NCBI RefSeq assembly: GCF_017654315.1
Contig: NZ_CP072203.1
Span: 2,604,001-2,668,000 of the forward strand
DNA length: 64,000 bases
From: Gordonia polyisoprenivorans
Lineage (GTDB): Bacteria > Actinomycetota > Actinomycetes > Mycobacteriales > Mycobacteriaceae
Direction: 5' to 3'
In this document: in pieces, positions 21,571 to 29,964 of the stretch
Position numbering within the stretch: position 1 is the stretch's first letter
Layout of the letters: every line of letters begins with the position of its first letter
The notes under the pieces: generated by a model
The model's database searches: none
What the model was told of the DNA's origin: nothing
Seen by the model: the letters and a program-made list of their open reading frames with translations, nothing else
Made by a program: the position numbers and the translations under genes

Positions 21571-22962
21571 ATGGCAACCGACGTCGAGCGTGCGCAGCGG
21601 CTGATGCGCCGCAGTGGCGGCCGCGTGATCGGTGGTGTCGCCGGCGGTGTCGCCGACCACCTCGGTGTCGACGCATTCCGGGTCCGCGTCGTCTTCGTCG
21701 TACTGACCGCGATGGCCGGGGCGGGTGCGCTCGCGTACGCGCTGTTGTGGTTCTTCTGCCCGCCGGGCGACGACGTCGCCGCTCCCAGCCCGTCCGAGCG
21801 CAGGCAGGCGTGGGGACTGGCGCTCATCGGACTGGTCGCGATGAGCGTGGTGGGCTTCGCCGCATCCGGTACCCCCGCCACCTATCTCGTGCCACTGGTG
21901 TTCGTGGCCGTCGGCGCAAGTCTGGTCTGGCGCGAATTCGACACCTCGGCGCGTGCCCGCCCCCACGGTCCGCTGCTGACCTGGACACGGCTGGCCGGTG
22001 GCGCGGTCCTGGTGATCGGGGGCTTGGTCGTCATCGTGTTCGCCGGCACCCGAAACTTCGGCGGATTGAGTACGACGCTCCTCGCGGTCGGTGCGACGTT
22101 GCTGGGCGTGCTGTTGCTGACGGTGCCGCTCTGGATGCGAATGTGGCGCGCCCTCAACGAGGAACGGGCCGCGCGCATCCGCAATGCCGAACGCGAGGAG
22201 ATCGCCTCGCACCTGCACGACTCGGTGCTGCAGACGCTGGCCCTCATCCAGAAGCAGGCCGCCAAGCCCGAGGAGGTCGCGCGCCTGGCCCGCAGCCAGG
22301 AACGAGAATTGCGGACGTGGCTGTTCGGTGATCCGGCGCAGCGCGGCGGGTCCCTGGTTGCCGCAGTGACCAGTGTGGCCGGCGAGATCGAAGACCATTA
22401 CGGCATCGAGGTCGAGGTGGTGACGGTCGGCGATCTGCGGCCCGACGAGGAGACCGACAAGTCGATCGCGAAACGATGGCCCGCGCTGATCGGGGTGACC
22501 CGGGAGGCATTGATCAACGCGGCCAAGCACTCCGGTGAACGCAAGATCGATGTCTACCTCGAGGTCGGCGACGACGAGGTCGAGGTGTACGTGCGCGATC
22601 GCGGCGTCGGTTTCGATCCCGACCGGGTCGACGGCGACCGTCAGGGCATCGCACGGTCGATCCGGGCCCGCACCGAACGCGTCGGTGGGCGGGTGTCCAT
22701 CCGTTCGGCGCCCGGTCGCGGCACCAATGTGCGGGTCACCATGCCCCGTGGGGACCCCGTCCCGCACGAGGACGAGAAGGCCGGGGCCGATCTCGAAAAG
22801 CGTTCGGATACCGCCACTTCCGGCGAGGATCCCTCGGTCGTCCGGACTCCTGGCCGTCGCGGTGCAGGGCGCCCGGGCTCCGACCACACCGGCACCGCCC
22901 AGCACGGCACCGACCAGCAAGCCACCGACGATCCGAACACCGACCACGGAAAGGCATCATGA
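21571..22962 (+). CDS. PspC-domain sensor histidine kinase (EsrS-like)
   Basis: This membrane sensor kinase has 463 aa. The N-terminal PspC domain (GRVIGGVAGGVADHLGVDAFRVRVVFVVL) is followed by further TMs to about residue 190. The HisKA_3 helix has the phospho-acceptor H216 in SHLHDSVLQTLALI. The HATPase domain has the N box TREALINAAKHS and G box RDRGVGFDP. The C-terminal 70 residues are low-complexity. The PspC domain shared with the divergent neighbour suggests that the two interact in the membrane. The stop overlaps the response regulator as ATGA. Confidence 0.92.
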   Translation: MATDVERAQRLMRRSGGRVIGGVAGGVADHLGVDAFRVRVVFVVLTAMAGAGALAYALLWFFCPPGDDVAAPSPSERRQAWGLALIGLVAMSVVGFAASGTPATYLVPLVFVAVGASLVWREFDTSARARPHGPLLTWTRLAGGAVLVIGGLVVIVFAGTRNFGGLSTTLLAVGATLLGVLLLTVPLWMRMWRALNEERAARIRNAEREEIASHLHDSVLQTLALIQKQAAKPEEVARLARSQERELRTWLFGDPAQRGGSLVAAVTSVAGEIEDHYGIEVEVVTVGDLRPDEETDKSIAKRWPALIGVTREALINAAKHSGERKIDVYLEVGDDEVEVYVRDRGVGFDPDRVDGDRQGIARSIRARTERVGGRVSIRSAPGRGTNVRVTMPRGDPVPHEDEKAGADLEKRSDTATSGEDPSVVRTPGRRGAGRPGSDHTGTAQHGTDQQATDDPNTDHGKAS

Positions 22963-23639
22963 CCATCGAAGCGCCGCAGACCGGGCACTACCGGGTGTTC
23001 CTCGTCGACGATCACGGCGTGTTCCGGTCGGGGGTGCGGGCCGAACTCGCCGGCGAGGACGGTCTGACGGTCGCCGGCGAGGCGGGCACGGTCGCCGAGG
23101 CGATCGCCGGGATCACCCGTCTGCGACCGGATGTGGTGCTGCTCGATGTGCACATGCCCGCCGGTGGTGGGGTCGCGGTGCTGCGTGGGGTGACCGACGC
23201 GCTGGGCGTCGATGCCCCGGTGTTCCTGGCGTTGTCGGTGTCCGACGCGGCCGAGGACGTGATCGCCACGATCCGCGCCGGTGCCCGCGGTTACGTGACC
23301 AAGACGATCGACGGGAGCGAACTCGCCGACGCGGTCCGTCGCGTCGCCGAGGGCGACGCCGTGTTCAGTCCGCGTCTGGCCGGATTCGTGCTGGACTCCT
23401 TCACGGGCAAGTCGTCGACGCCGGAGCCGCAACTGGACCCCGAACTCGACTCGCTGACCCGACGGGAACTCGAGGTCCTGCGACTGCTCGCACGCGGGTA
23501 CACCTACCGCGAGATCGCCGAGGAACTGTTCATCTCGATCAAGACCGTCGAGACCCACGCCTCCAACGTGCTCCGAAAGACCCAGCAGTCCAACCGGAAT
23601 GCGCTCACCCGGTGGGCGGCGACCCGTCACATCGGGTGA
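22959..23639 (+). CDS. LuxR/NarL-type response regulator (EsrR-like)
   Basis: The protein is 226 aa. The receiver domain has the acidic pair in VDDHGVFR, phospho-acceptor D63 in VVLLDVHMP, and the switch Lys in GYVTKTI. The C-terminal GerE HTH (LTRRELEVLRLLARGYTYREIAEELFISIKTVETHASNVLRK) binds DNA. It is coupled to the kinase by a 4-bp overlap. It probably controls both divergent transcription units in response to cell-envelope damage, by analogy with EsrR/LiaR. Confidence 0.94.
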   Translation: MTIEAPQTGHYRVFLVDDHGVFRSGVRAELAGEDGLTVAGEAGTVAEAIAGITRLRPDVVLLDVHMPAGGGVAVLRGVTDALGVDAPVFLALSVSDAAEDVIATIRAGARGYVTKTIDGSELADAVRRVAEGDAVFSPRLAGFVLDSFTGKSSTPEPQLDPELDSLTRRELEVLRLLARGYTYREIAEELFISIKTVETHASNVLRKTQQSNRNALTRWAATRHIG

Positions 23640-23666
23640 ACCGTGCCTCGCCCGGATCCGACCGAT

Positions 23667-23713
23667 GTGCTTGATGGACGAGCGCTTGATCAGTCGAGTG
23701 CTTGATCAGACGA
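23667..23713. repeat. Imperfect 16-bp tandem repeat, 3 copies
   Basis: Three consecutive units of 15-16 bp share the core GCTTGATCAG/GCTTGATGGA and start at 23667, 23682 and 23698. They lie between the convergent ends of the response regulator and the kinase gene, and the last unit includes the kinase stop codon. Confidence 0.7.
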
Positions 23714-24977
23714 GTGCGATCACCAGCACGATGATGGCGGCGAGGACGACGAAGAACAAGAACACCACGGCGGCAAGGACACCCGGCGAGGTTTGCCGGT
23801 GCGGCGCGGGTGGACCGAGTGGCGGCATCGCGCTGCTGTAGGACGGCGCCGTCGGATAGCGCGGCGAGTACTGTCCCGGAGGCTGGGCGCCGGGATGGGA
23901 CATGGCTCCGGGTGCTCGGGCCGGATCGTAGGGCGGTGGCGTCGCCACGCGGGTGGGATCGTAATGGCGTTGTGGTGCAGCAGGATTCGAGGTCATGCCG
24001 CGGGATGAACTCGACGCCGGTGGTGGCCCGGACGGTGGTGCCGTGCGAGGCCGGGTGTTCAGGCCGAGGTCGGATCGGGAGACGAGGCTGGTCAGCACCT
24101 GCTCGGTGGAGCCGTGCTCACCCGCGGCGATCCGGGCGAGTTCGTCGCGTGCCTGCGCCATCGTGACGCGGCGCCGAGGGCTCGGCTCGAGCATCCGCAA
24201 CAGGACCGGTTCGAGTACGCCGGCCCGCTTCATCGGATTGATCTGCGCACGCGCCACCCGATGCAACATCACCAGCGAGTTGTCGTCGACGCCGTACGGC
24301 GGCTCCCCCTCGACCATCGTGTAGATGGTGGCGCCGAGAGAATACACATCCGACGGCTCGGCCGGCTCGTCGCCGCGCGCGACCTCGGGTGCGAAATAGG
24401 CTGGGGTGCCGGTGATCAGGCCGGTCTGGGTGAGGGTGACATCGTCCTTGGCGCGGGAGATGCCGAAGTCGGTGATCTTGACCAGCCCGGCCTGACGCCC
24501 ACCCCCGGCGATGAGGATGTTGCCGGGTTTGATGTCGCGGTGGATGATTCCCGATGCGTGTGCCTCGACCATCGCGTCGGCGACCTGCGCGCCGATCTTC
24601 GCGGCCTCGGTGACCTCGAGAGTGCCGGTGGCATGCAGGATCTGGGCGACGCTGCGTGAGGGCAGATACTCCATCACCAGCCAGGGTTCGCCGCCGTCGA
24701 GGGCGACGTCGTGCATGGCGATGGCGTTGCGGTGGCTCAATCGGGCGGCGATCCGGCCCTCGCGCATCGCGCGCTGCCGAACGGTTTCCGCGGAGTCCTC
24801 GGACAATCCTTCGGTGGAGAGGACCTGCTTGACGGCCACCTCACGGTCGAGGAGCTGGTCGCGGGCGAGCCAGACCGTGCCCATGCCGCCGCCACCGATG
24901 CGCGAGACGAGCCGATAGCGTCCGGCCACCAGGAAATTGGGGCCGGGTGTCCGGTGGCTGTCGACGTCGGCGGGCAT
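23706..24977 (-). CDS. Membrane Ser/Thr protein kinase (Pkn type)
   Basis: This eukaryote-like kinase has 423 aa. The Gly loop IGGGGMGTVWLARD, the catalytic Lys in REVAVKQVL, the HRD triad with D148 in HRDIKPGNIL, DFG in ITDFGISRAKDD, and GTPAYFAPEV of the activation segment are all intact. A Pro-rich juxtamembrane region follows (about 290-395), then one C-terminal TM (VLAAVVFLFFVVLAAIIVLVIAL) with no extracellular sensor domain. The signal is therefore unclear. ATG 24977 has TATCAT 7 nt upstream, suggesting a leaderless transcript. Confidence 0.93.
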   Translation of the reverse strand: MPADVDSHRTPGPNFLVAGRYRLVSRIGGGGMGTVWLARDQLLDREVAVKQVLSTEGLSEDSAETVRQRAMREGRIAARLSHRNAIAMHDVALDGGEPWLVMEYLPSRSVAQILHATGTLEVTEAAKIGAQVADAMVEAHASGIIHRDIKPGNILIAGGGRQAGLVKITDFGISRAKDDVTLTQTGLITGTPAYFAPEVARGDEPAEPSDVYSLGATIYTMVEGEPPYGVDDNSLVMLHRVARAQINPMKRAGVLEPVLLRMLEPSPRRRVTMAQARDELARIAAGEHGSTEQVLTSLVSRSDLGLNTRPRTAPPSGPPPASSSSRGMTSNPAAPQRHYDPTRVATPPPYDPARAPGAMSHPGAQPPGQYSPRYPTAPSYSSAMPPLGPPAPHRQTSPGVLAAVVFLFFVVLAAIIVLVIALV

Positions 24978-24984
24978 GACAGCG

Positions 24985-24990
24985 ATGATA
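24985..24990 (-). promoter_or_regulatory. -10 of the Ser/Thr kinase gene (leaderless)
   Basis: On the minus strand TATCAT ends 7 nt before the ATG at 24977. No ribosome site is visible. Confidence 0.45.
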
Positions 24991-25119
24991 GCCGGGGCAC
25001 GCAGGGGTATTGCCCGGTGTGAGCTGGGCGTCCGCCGATGAGGGGAGTCGAGGGGGAGTGCGGCCGAACCGGAGCATCTCGCGGCACGCCGTGATCGGCC
25101 AGGGAGTTCGACGCGGAGA

Positions 25120-25148
25120 TTGACAAGCCGTAGCACATGTGTTCGACT
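25120..25148 (+). promoter_or_regulatory. Promoter of the Rv2578c-like gene
   Basis: A perfect -35 TTGACA (25120-25125), 17-bp spacer and a weak -10 TCGACT (25143-25148) lie 6 nt before ATG 25155. The SOS box overlaps the spacer and the -10. Confidence 0.6.
25131..25146. promoter_or_regulatory. LexA SOS box of the Rv2578c-like gene
   Basis: TAGCAC-N4-GTTCGA matches the mycobacterial LexA consensus TCGAAC-N4-GTTCGA at 10 of 12 positions, with one half perfect. It sits between the -35 and -10. The M. tuberculosis homologue is, to my knowledge, DNA-damage inducible. Confidence 0.7.
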
Positions 25149-25154
25149 CCGGGT

Positions 25155-26192
25155 ATGCGTTGGTCCGAACAGGCTGTCGAAGCCGACGATGGTGCCCTGC
25201 CGGGTCTGGGACGGGCCGGGCTGGTGCGATCGGTGCAGACCCCGGAGTTCGAGGGCATCACCTTTCACGAGGTCCTCGCCAAGAGTGCGCTCAACCGGGT
25301 GCCCGAGGAGTCCGGGTTGCCGTTCACCTACACGGTCAACACCTTTCGGGGGTGCACCCATGCCTGCCGGTACTGCTTCGCCCGGCCCACCCACGAATAC
25401 CTCGACCTCGACGCGGGCCGGGACTTCGACTCGCAGGTCGTGGTCAAACTCAACGTGGCCGCGGTGTTGCGCAAGGAATTACGGCGTCGGTCCTGGCGTC
25501 GGGAACCGGTGGCCCTGGGCACCAACACCGACCCCTATCAGCGGGCCGAGGGCCGCTATCGGCTGATGCCCGGCGTGATCTCGGCGCTGACGGAATCGGC
25601 CACGCCCTTCTCGATCCTCACCAAGGGCACGCTGCTGCGACGTGATTTGCCCCTGCTGCGTCAGGCCGCCGGGCAGGTGCCGGTGTCGCTGAGCATCTCG
25701 CTGGCCTTTCATGATGCCGAGTTGCAGAAGCAGATCGAACCGGGGACGCCGTCGCCCGCGGCGCGGCTCGCACTGATCCGCGACATCGCCGAGGCCGGGT
25801 TCGGCCCGCACATCATGGTCGCCCCGGTGATCCCGTACCTGACCGACTCCAGCGCGCACCTCGACGCTCTGCTCGCCTCGCTCGCCGAGGCCGGGGCGTC
25901 GGGCGTCACCGTCATCCCGATGCACTTGCGCGGCGCCACCAAGCCGTGGTTTCTGACCTGGCTCGCCGAACATCACCCGGCGCTCGTCCGCCGATATCGC
26001 ACGCTGTACGGGCGGGGCGCCTACGTCACCCCGGAGTATTCGTCGTGGCTGCGGGAACGGATGCGGCCGATGGTGGCACGTCACGGGTTGGCCGGGTCGT
26101 CGGGCTCGCGTGTGGGGCACCCAGAGCAGCATTCCGGCGTCGACGATCCGGTGGCCGAACCCGAACTGGCACAAGTACTCACGTTGTTCTGA
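25155..26192 (+). CDS. Rv2578c-like radical-SAM protein, DNA-damage inducible
   Basis: This radical S-adenosylmethionine enzyme has 345 aa. The [4Fe-4S] motif is C67-x3-C71-x2-C74 (GCTHACRYCFA). LGTNTDPYQ and SILTKGTLLRRDLPLL follow, as in the SplB-like/Rv2578c group. The exact reaction is unknown; the family resembles spore photoproduct lyase, but repair activity has not been shown from this sequence. The SOS box in its promoter ties it to the LexA regulon together with imuA'-imuB and dnaE2 in this window. ATG 25155 was chosen by promoter position; ATG 25137 is also in frame. Confidence 0.88.
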   Translation: MRWSEQAVEADDGALPGLGRAGLVRSVQTPEFEGITFHEVLAKSALNRVPEESGLPFTYTVNTFRGCTHACRYCFARPTHEYLDLDAGRDFDSQVVVKLNVAAVLRKELRRRSWRREPVALGTNTDPYQRAEGRYRLMPGVISALTESATPFSILTKGTLLRRDLPLLRQAAGQVPVSLSISLAFHDAELQKQIEPGTPSPAARLALIRDIAEAGFGPHIMVAPVIPYLTDSSAHLDALLASLAEAGASGVTVIPMHLRGATKPWFLTWLAEHHPALVRRYRTLYGRGAYVTPEYSSWLRERMRPMVARHGLAGSSGSRVGHPEQHSGVDDPVAEPELAQVLTLF

Positions 26193-26325
26193 GACCGCGC
26201 GTTCTTCCCGGGGGTTTTCGTTCGTCCTCGGGAGATTTTGCGGGGAAGGGTGTGATCCTTCGGGAAGAAGCCCGGGCGACCTGCGCGGTTGCGGACTGTC
26301 GGAGCCGCGTCGTACGATCAGGGCA

Positions 26326-26341
26326 TCGAAAAAACATTCGA
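26326..26341. promoter_or_regulatory. LexA SOS box of imuA'-imuB
   Basis: TCGAAA-N4-ATTCGA matches TCGAAC-N4-GTTCGA at 10 of 12 conserved positions and is a near-perfect palindrome. It lies 95 bp before the imuA' start. Confidence 0.8.
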
Positions 26342-26435
26342 TTCGCGGGGTGATTCCCCGAGTCGGATGGGACGCGATGGTGTGGCACTTCCCGGCCCGC
26401 CGAGCATTGTGTGCGCTGGCCGGAAGGGGTGTGTC

Positions 26436-27257
26436 ATGAGTGTGGTGCCACTGGATCGGGGTGGGCGAGAAGGGTCGGGACGTGCGGATTCCGATACCCT
26501 CGACTCCCTGCGCCGAAAGATGGCGGTGATGTCGGGGATGCCCGACAGACGCTCGGTACAGCCTGGGCCGGCCGAGGTCTTTGCCTTACCGGACGCCATT
26601 GCAGACCTGTTGCCCCGCAGCGGAATCGGGAAGGACGGGAGCTCCGGACAGCACGGGATCGCCCGGGGCACGGTGGTCGGTTACCGGGGTGCGCGGTCGC
26701 TGCTGATGGCGATGATCGCCACCCTCACGCAGGCGGGACACCAGGTGGGCATTGTCGGGATGCCGCGCCTGAATCTGCTCGCCGCGGTGGAGATGGGCGC
26801 TGATCTGCGTCGGATCGCGGTGGTCCCGGACCCGGGTATCGACCCGGTGGAAGTGGCCGCGGTACTGCTCGACGGCATGGACGTGGTCGTGGTGGGGCTG
26901 CGCGGGATCACCGTCGCCCCCTCGCGGAGCCGGGTGGTCGGGGGCCGTGCGCGCCAACAGGGTTCGTCGCTGGTGGTCGTCGACGGCGACTGGCCCGGCG
27001 CCCACACCCGGATGGATGCGCGGGTGATCGGTTATCGACACGGCCCGGAGGCCGCTGATCTCGCCGGTGCCCATCGCGGCTACGGACGGGTCGGTGGCAT
27101 GCGGCTGCAGATCGTCGTCGGTGGTCGCGACCATCGCCGACGTTCCGCCGAGATCGACGTCACCGCAGGCGGATTCGGCGACGACGCGGTACACATCCGA
27201 CGGGTGGGGCCGTCGGTGTCGGTGGCCGCCGACGCGCCCGGTGCGGTGGCCAACTGA
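26436..27257 (+). CDS. imuA': ImuA', mutasome accessory protein
   Basis: ImuA' is a RecA-fold-like accessory factor needed, with ImuB and DnaE2, for damage-induced mutagenesis in mycobacteria (Rv3395c). The protein is 273 aa. It has LRRKMAVMSG near the N-terminus and a central domain RGTVVGYRGARSLLMAMIATLTQAGHQVGIVGMPRLNLLAAVEMGADLRRIAVVP without a good Walker A, as is typical. ATG 26436 has GGAAGGGG upstream; longer in-frame starts run through the promoter. It overlaps imuB by TGATG. Confidence 0.9.
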   Translation: MSVVPLDRGGREGSGRADSDTLDSLRRKMAVMSGMPDRRSVQPGPAEVFALPDAIADLLPRSGIGKDGSSGQHGIARGTVVGYRGARSLLMAMIATLTQAGHQVGIVGMPRLNLLAAVEMGADLRRIAVVPDPGIDPVEVAAVLLDGMDVVVVGLRGITVAPSRSRVVGGRARQQGSSLVVVDGDWPGAHTRMDARVIGYRHGPEAADLAGAHRGYGRVGGMRLQIVVGGRDHRRRSAEIDVTAGGFGDDAVHIRRVGPSVSVAADAPGAVAN

Positions 27258-28855
27258 TGGCCGCGCAGGCGCGGGTGCTGGCGCTGTGGTGTCCGGACTG
27301 GCCCGCCACGGCAGCCGCCGCCGATGCCGATCTGCCGCCCCGACACCCGGTGGCGGTGCTGCACGCCAATCGTGTGATCGCCTGCTCGGCCCCGGCGCGG
27401 GCGCTCGGGGTGCGGCGGGGGATGCGTAAACGGCAGGCGCAATCGGTGTGTCCGGAGATGACGGTCGTCACCGCCGACGAACATCGGGACGGCCGGTTGT
27501 TCGAGCCGGTGGCCGCCGCGGTCGCCGACCTGGTCCCGGCAATGGAGGTGGTGCGGCCCGGGTTGGTGGTCCTGCGGCTGTCGGGAGCGGCCCGGGTGTT
27601 CGGGGGAGAGGCCGAACTCGCCGAGGAACTCATCGACCGGGTCTCCGCGTGCGGGGTGGAGTCGCAGGTCGGCGTCGCCGACGAACTGTTCACCGCGGTT
27701 CTGGCCGCGCGCACTGGACACAGTGTGCCGCCCGGCGGCGATCGTGAGCACCTGGCGGATCGGCCGATCACCGACCTCGCGGCCGAACCCTCCCTGTGCG
27801 GGCCCGGCCGCACCGAGTTGGTCGATCTGCTCCGCAGGCTCGGCCTACGGACCATCGGGGCGTTCGCCGCGATGGCGGCGTCCGACGTCGCCACGAGATT
27901 CGACGCCGACGCGGTCATCGCACATCGGCAGGCCACCGCCCAGCCGGGCCGTCCGCCCTCGACGCAGGCGCTGCCGGAAGACCTGGTGATCGAGTACCCG
28001 TGCGACCCGCTGATCGATCGGATCGACGCGGCCGCCTTCGCCGGCCGCCGGATCGCCGAACTGCTACATCGGCGTCTCGTCGATGCGTCGGTGGCCTGCA
28101 CCAAGTTGATGGTGGAAGCGATCACCGAACGCGGACAGCGTCATTCGCGAACCTGGAGATGCGGCCAACCGCTCACGGCGTCGGCGACCGCCGACCGTAT
28201 CCGCTGGCAACTTGAGGGATGGATGACCAGTGGTCGTACCCGGGGCTCCGGCGACGCGCGGCCGGATTCGCCGATCGCGGTCCTACGGCTGGTGCCCGTC
28301 GAGGTCGTCGACGCCGGAATGTTGCAGCACGCGTTGACCGGTGCCGGGCTGCCCGGCGAACCGGAACTGACCGAACGAGCGCGCCGCAGCATGGAGCGGG
28401 TACAGGGCCTGCTCGGCGGCGATGCGGTGCGCATACCCGTGCTCAGCGGTGGACGCGGTCCCGCCGAACAGATCTCGATGATCACCCTCGGCGAAGACCC
28501 GGTGCCCGGGCGCGACCCGGAGGTGCCCTGGCCGGGCCGTCTGCCCCAACCGGCACCGACGATGTCGTCCGACGCGCCGGTCGAGGTGATCGATCCCGCG
28601 GGAGAGCCGGTGCAGGTCACCCCGCGAGGCGCGTTCACCGCCGAACCGACGATGGTCCGGATGCCCGAACCCTCCCGGCAGGGCTGGGAGGTGCGGTGGT
28701 GGGCCGGGCCGTGGCCGGTCGGTCTGGAACCTGTCGGCCCGGAATCGGGGCATGAGGCGATCAGTGCCCGCGCACAGGTGTTGCTCGACGACTCCCGCGC
28801 GTTGCTGCTGTGCTACCGCTCCGGCGGCTGGGTGGTGGAGGGGGTCTACGACTGA
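27257..28855 (+). CDS. imuB: ImuB, catalytically inactive Y-family polymerase-like mutasome hub
   Basis: ImuB connects DnaE2 and ImuA' to the beta clamp. The protein is 532 aa. The first strand reads VLALWCPDWPATAA, where true Y-family polymerases have an acidic metal ligand (FxDxD type), and the second carboxylate site is also absent in LVVLRLSGAARVFGGE. The little-finger region and a long C-terminal tail follow. The canonical QLPLWG clamp motif is not present in that form; EQISMITLGEDP near residue 410 is a candidate. It is coupled to imuA'. Confidence 0.93.
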   Translation: MAAQARVLALWCPDWPATAAAADADLPPRHPVAVLHANRVIACSAPARALGVRRGMRKRQAQSVCPEMTVVTADEHRDGRLFEPVAAAVADLVPAMEVVRPGLVVLRLSGAARVFGGEAELAEELIDRVSACGVESQVGVADELFTAVLAARTGHSVPPGGDREHLADRPITDLAAEPSLCGPGRTELVDLLRRLGLRTIGAFAAMAASDVATRFDADAVIAHRQATAQPGRPPSTQALPEDLVIEYPCDPLIDRIDAAAFAGRRIAELLHRRLVDASVACTKLMVEAITERGQRHSRTWRCGQPLTASATADRIRWQLEGWMTSGRTRGSGDARPDSPIAVLRLVPVEVVDAGMLQHALTGAGLPGEPELTERARRSMERVQGLLGGDAVRIPVLSGGRGPAEQISMITLGEDPVPGRDPEVPWPGRLPQPAPTMSSDAPVEVIDPAGEPVQVTPRGAFTAEPTMVRMPEPSRQGWEVRWWAGPWPVGLEPVGPESGHEAISARAQVLLDDSRALLLCYRSGGWVVEGVYD

Positions 28856-28866
28856 GCGAGCTGGCT

Positions 28867-29964
28867 TCAGCTGTTGCGGCCGCGGGCGGCGACGCGCCAC
28901 GACAGTGAGTGTTCCCCTTGGCCTTTCACGATCAGGTCATCGACGAGGTTCACGGCCGTGCACACGTGGTTGGGGATCACCTCGATCCGGTCTCCCGGAT
29001 CGGGGATACTCGCCGGCCCCTCGGGGTCGTCATCCTCGGGGTAGTCGATGGTGGCGTGATGTTCCGACAACGCGGTGATCCGGGCTCGCGGGGAGTCGAG
29101 GACATGCCCGAAACCCGTTGCCCACCCAGGCCGGTCGGCGCCGAGGATCTTGCTGCCGGCATCGACGATCACCCGCGACCGCGATCGGTGGACCACCGTG
29201 GTGACCGCGGTCAGCGCCACCTCGTCGACGGTGGCGCTGCCCAACTCGACCTGCTGGGCGTCGTTGAACGGGTAGACACCTGGCCGGATCTCAGTGAGAG
29301 CTCCGGCCTCGGCGAACTCGACCGTCGGGGTCGATCCGCCACTGATCACCCGGGGATCGATACCATTGTCGCGCAACGACGCTGCCGCGTCGCGCAACGC
29401 CACCGCCTCGGCGGCGCCGGCCTCGGCGCGCGCCGTTCCCGGACCGTATCCGTGTCCGGGGAAGGTGAACACACCCACCACGTCGAGGCCCGCGGCAGCG
29501 GCCGCTGCCGCCACGGGCCCGGCCCGTTCGGCCGCCACCCCGGTGCGGTGATGTCCGGAATCGATCTCCACGAGCACCTCGAGATGTGTATCGGCTCGTG
29601 CGACCTCGGCGGCGAGGCGGTGTGCTCCGGCGATCGAGTCGACACCCACACGCATCGACACCGTGCGGGCGAGTTCGCTTAACCGCGCACCCGTGTGGGC
29701 GGTCACCCACAGCGGGTAGGCGATGAACAGATCGCGACACCCGGTTTGTTCGGCCGCGGCCGCGAACACCTCGGCCTCACCGATGGTTGCCACCGTCAGA
29801 CCCGTGGCACCGCAGCCGATCTGGAGCTGAGCGATCTCGATGCACTTGTGGGTCTTGGCATGTGGGCGCAATGCCACGCCGAGGTCGGCACAGCGCCGCG
29901 CCATGGCCGTGAGGTTGGACTCCAGGCGAGCGAGATCGACTGCCAGATACGGGGTATCGATCAC
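28867..29964 (-). CDS. PLP enzyme, D-threonine aldolase / D-serine dehydratase-like
   Basis: This 365-aa protein of the alanine-racemase fold type III group has the N-terminal barrel with RPHAKTHKC near residue 33 (the PLP Lys is the first Lys). The C-terminal PNHVCTAVNL His-x-Cys pair binds a divalent metal in D-serine dehydratases and D-threonine aldolases. Its substrate, D-Thr, D-Ser or a related beta-hydroxy D-amino acid, cannot be told. GTG 29964 overlaps the stop of acrA1 as GTGA, an unexpected pairing with a lipid gene. Confidence 0.87.
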   Translation of the reverse strand: MIDTPYLAVDLARLESNLTAMARRCADLGVALRPHAKTHKCIEIAQLQIGCGATGLTVATIGEAEVFAAAAEQTGCRDLFIAYPLWVTAHTGARLSELARTVSMRVGVDSIAGAHRLAAEVARADTHLEVLVEIDSGHHRTGVAAERAGPVAAAAAAAGLDVVGVFTFPGHGYGPGTARAEAGAAEAVALRDAAASLRDNGIDPRVISGGSTPTVEFAEAGALTEIRPGVYPFNDAQQVELGSATVDEVALTAVTTVVHRSRSRVIVDAGSKILGADRPGWATGFGHVLDSPRARITALSEHHATIDYPEDDDPEGPASIPDPGDRIEVIPNHVCTAVNLVDDLIVKGQGEHSLSWRVAARGRNS

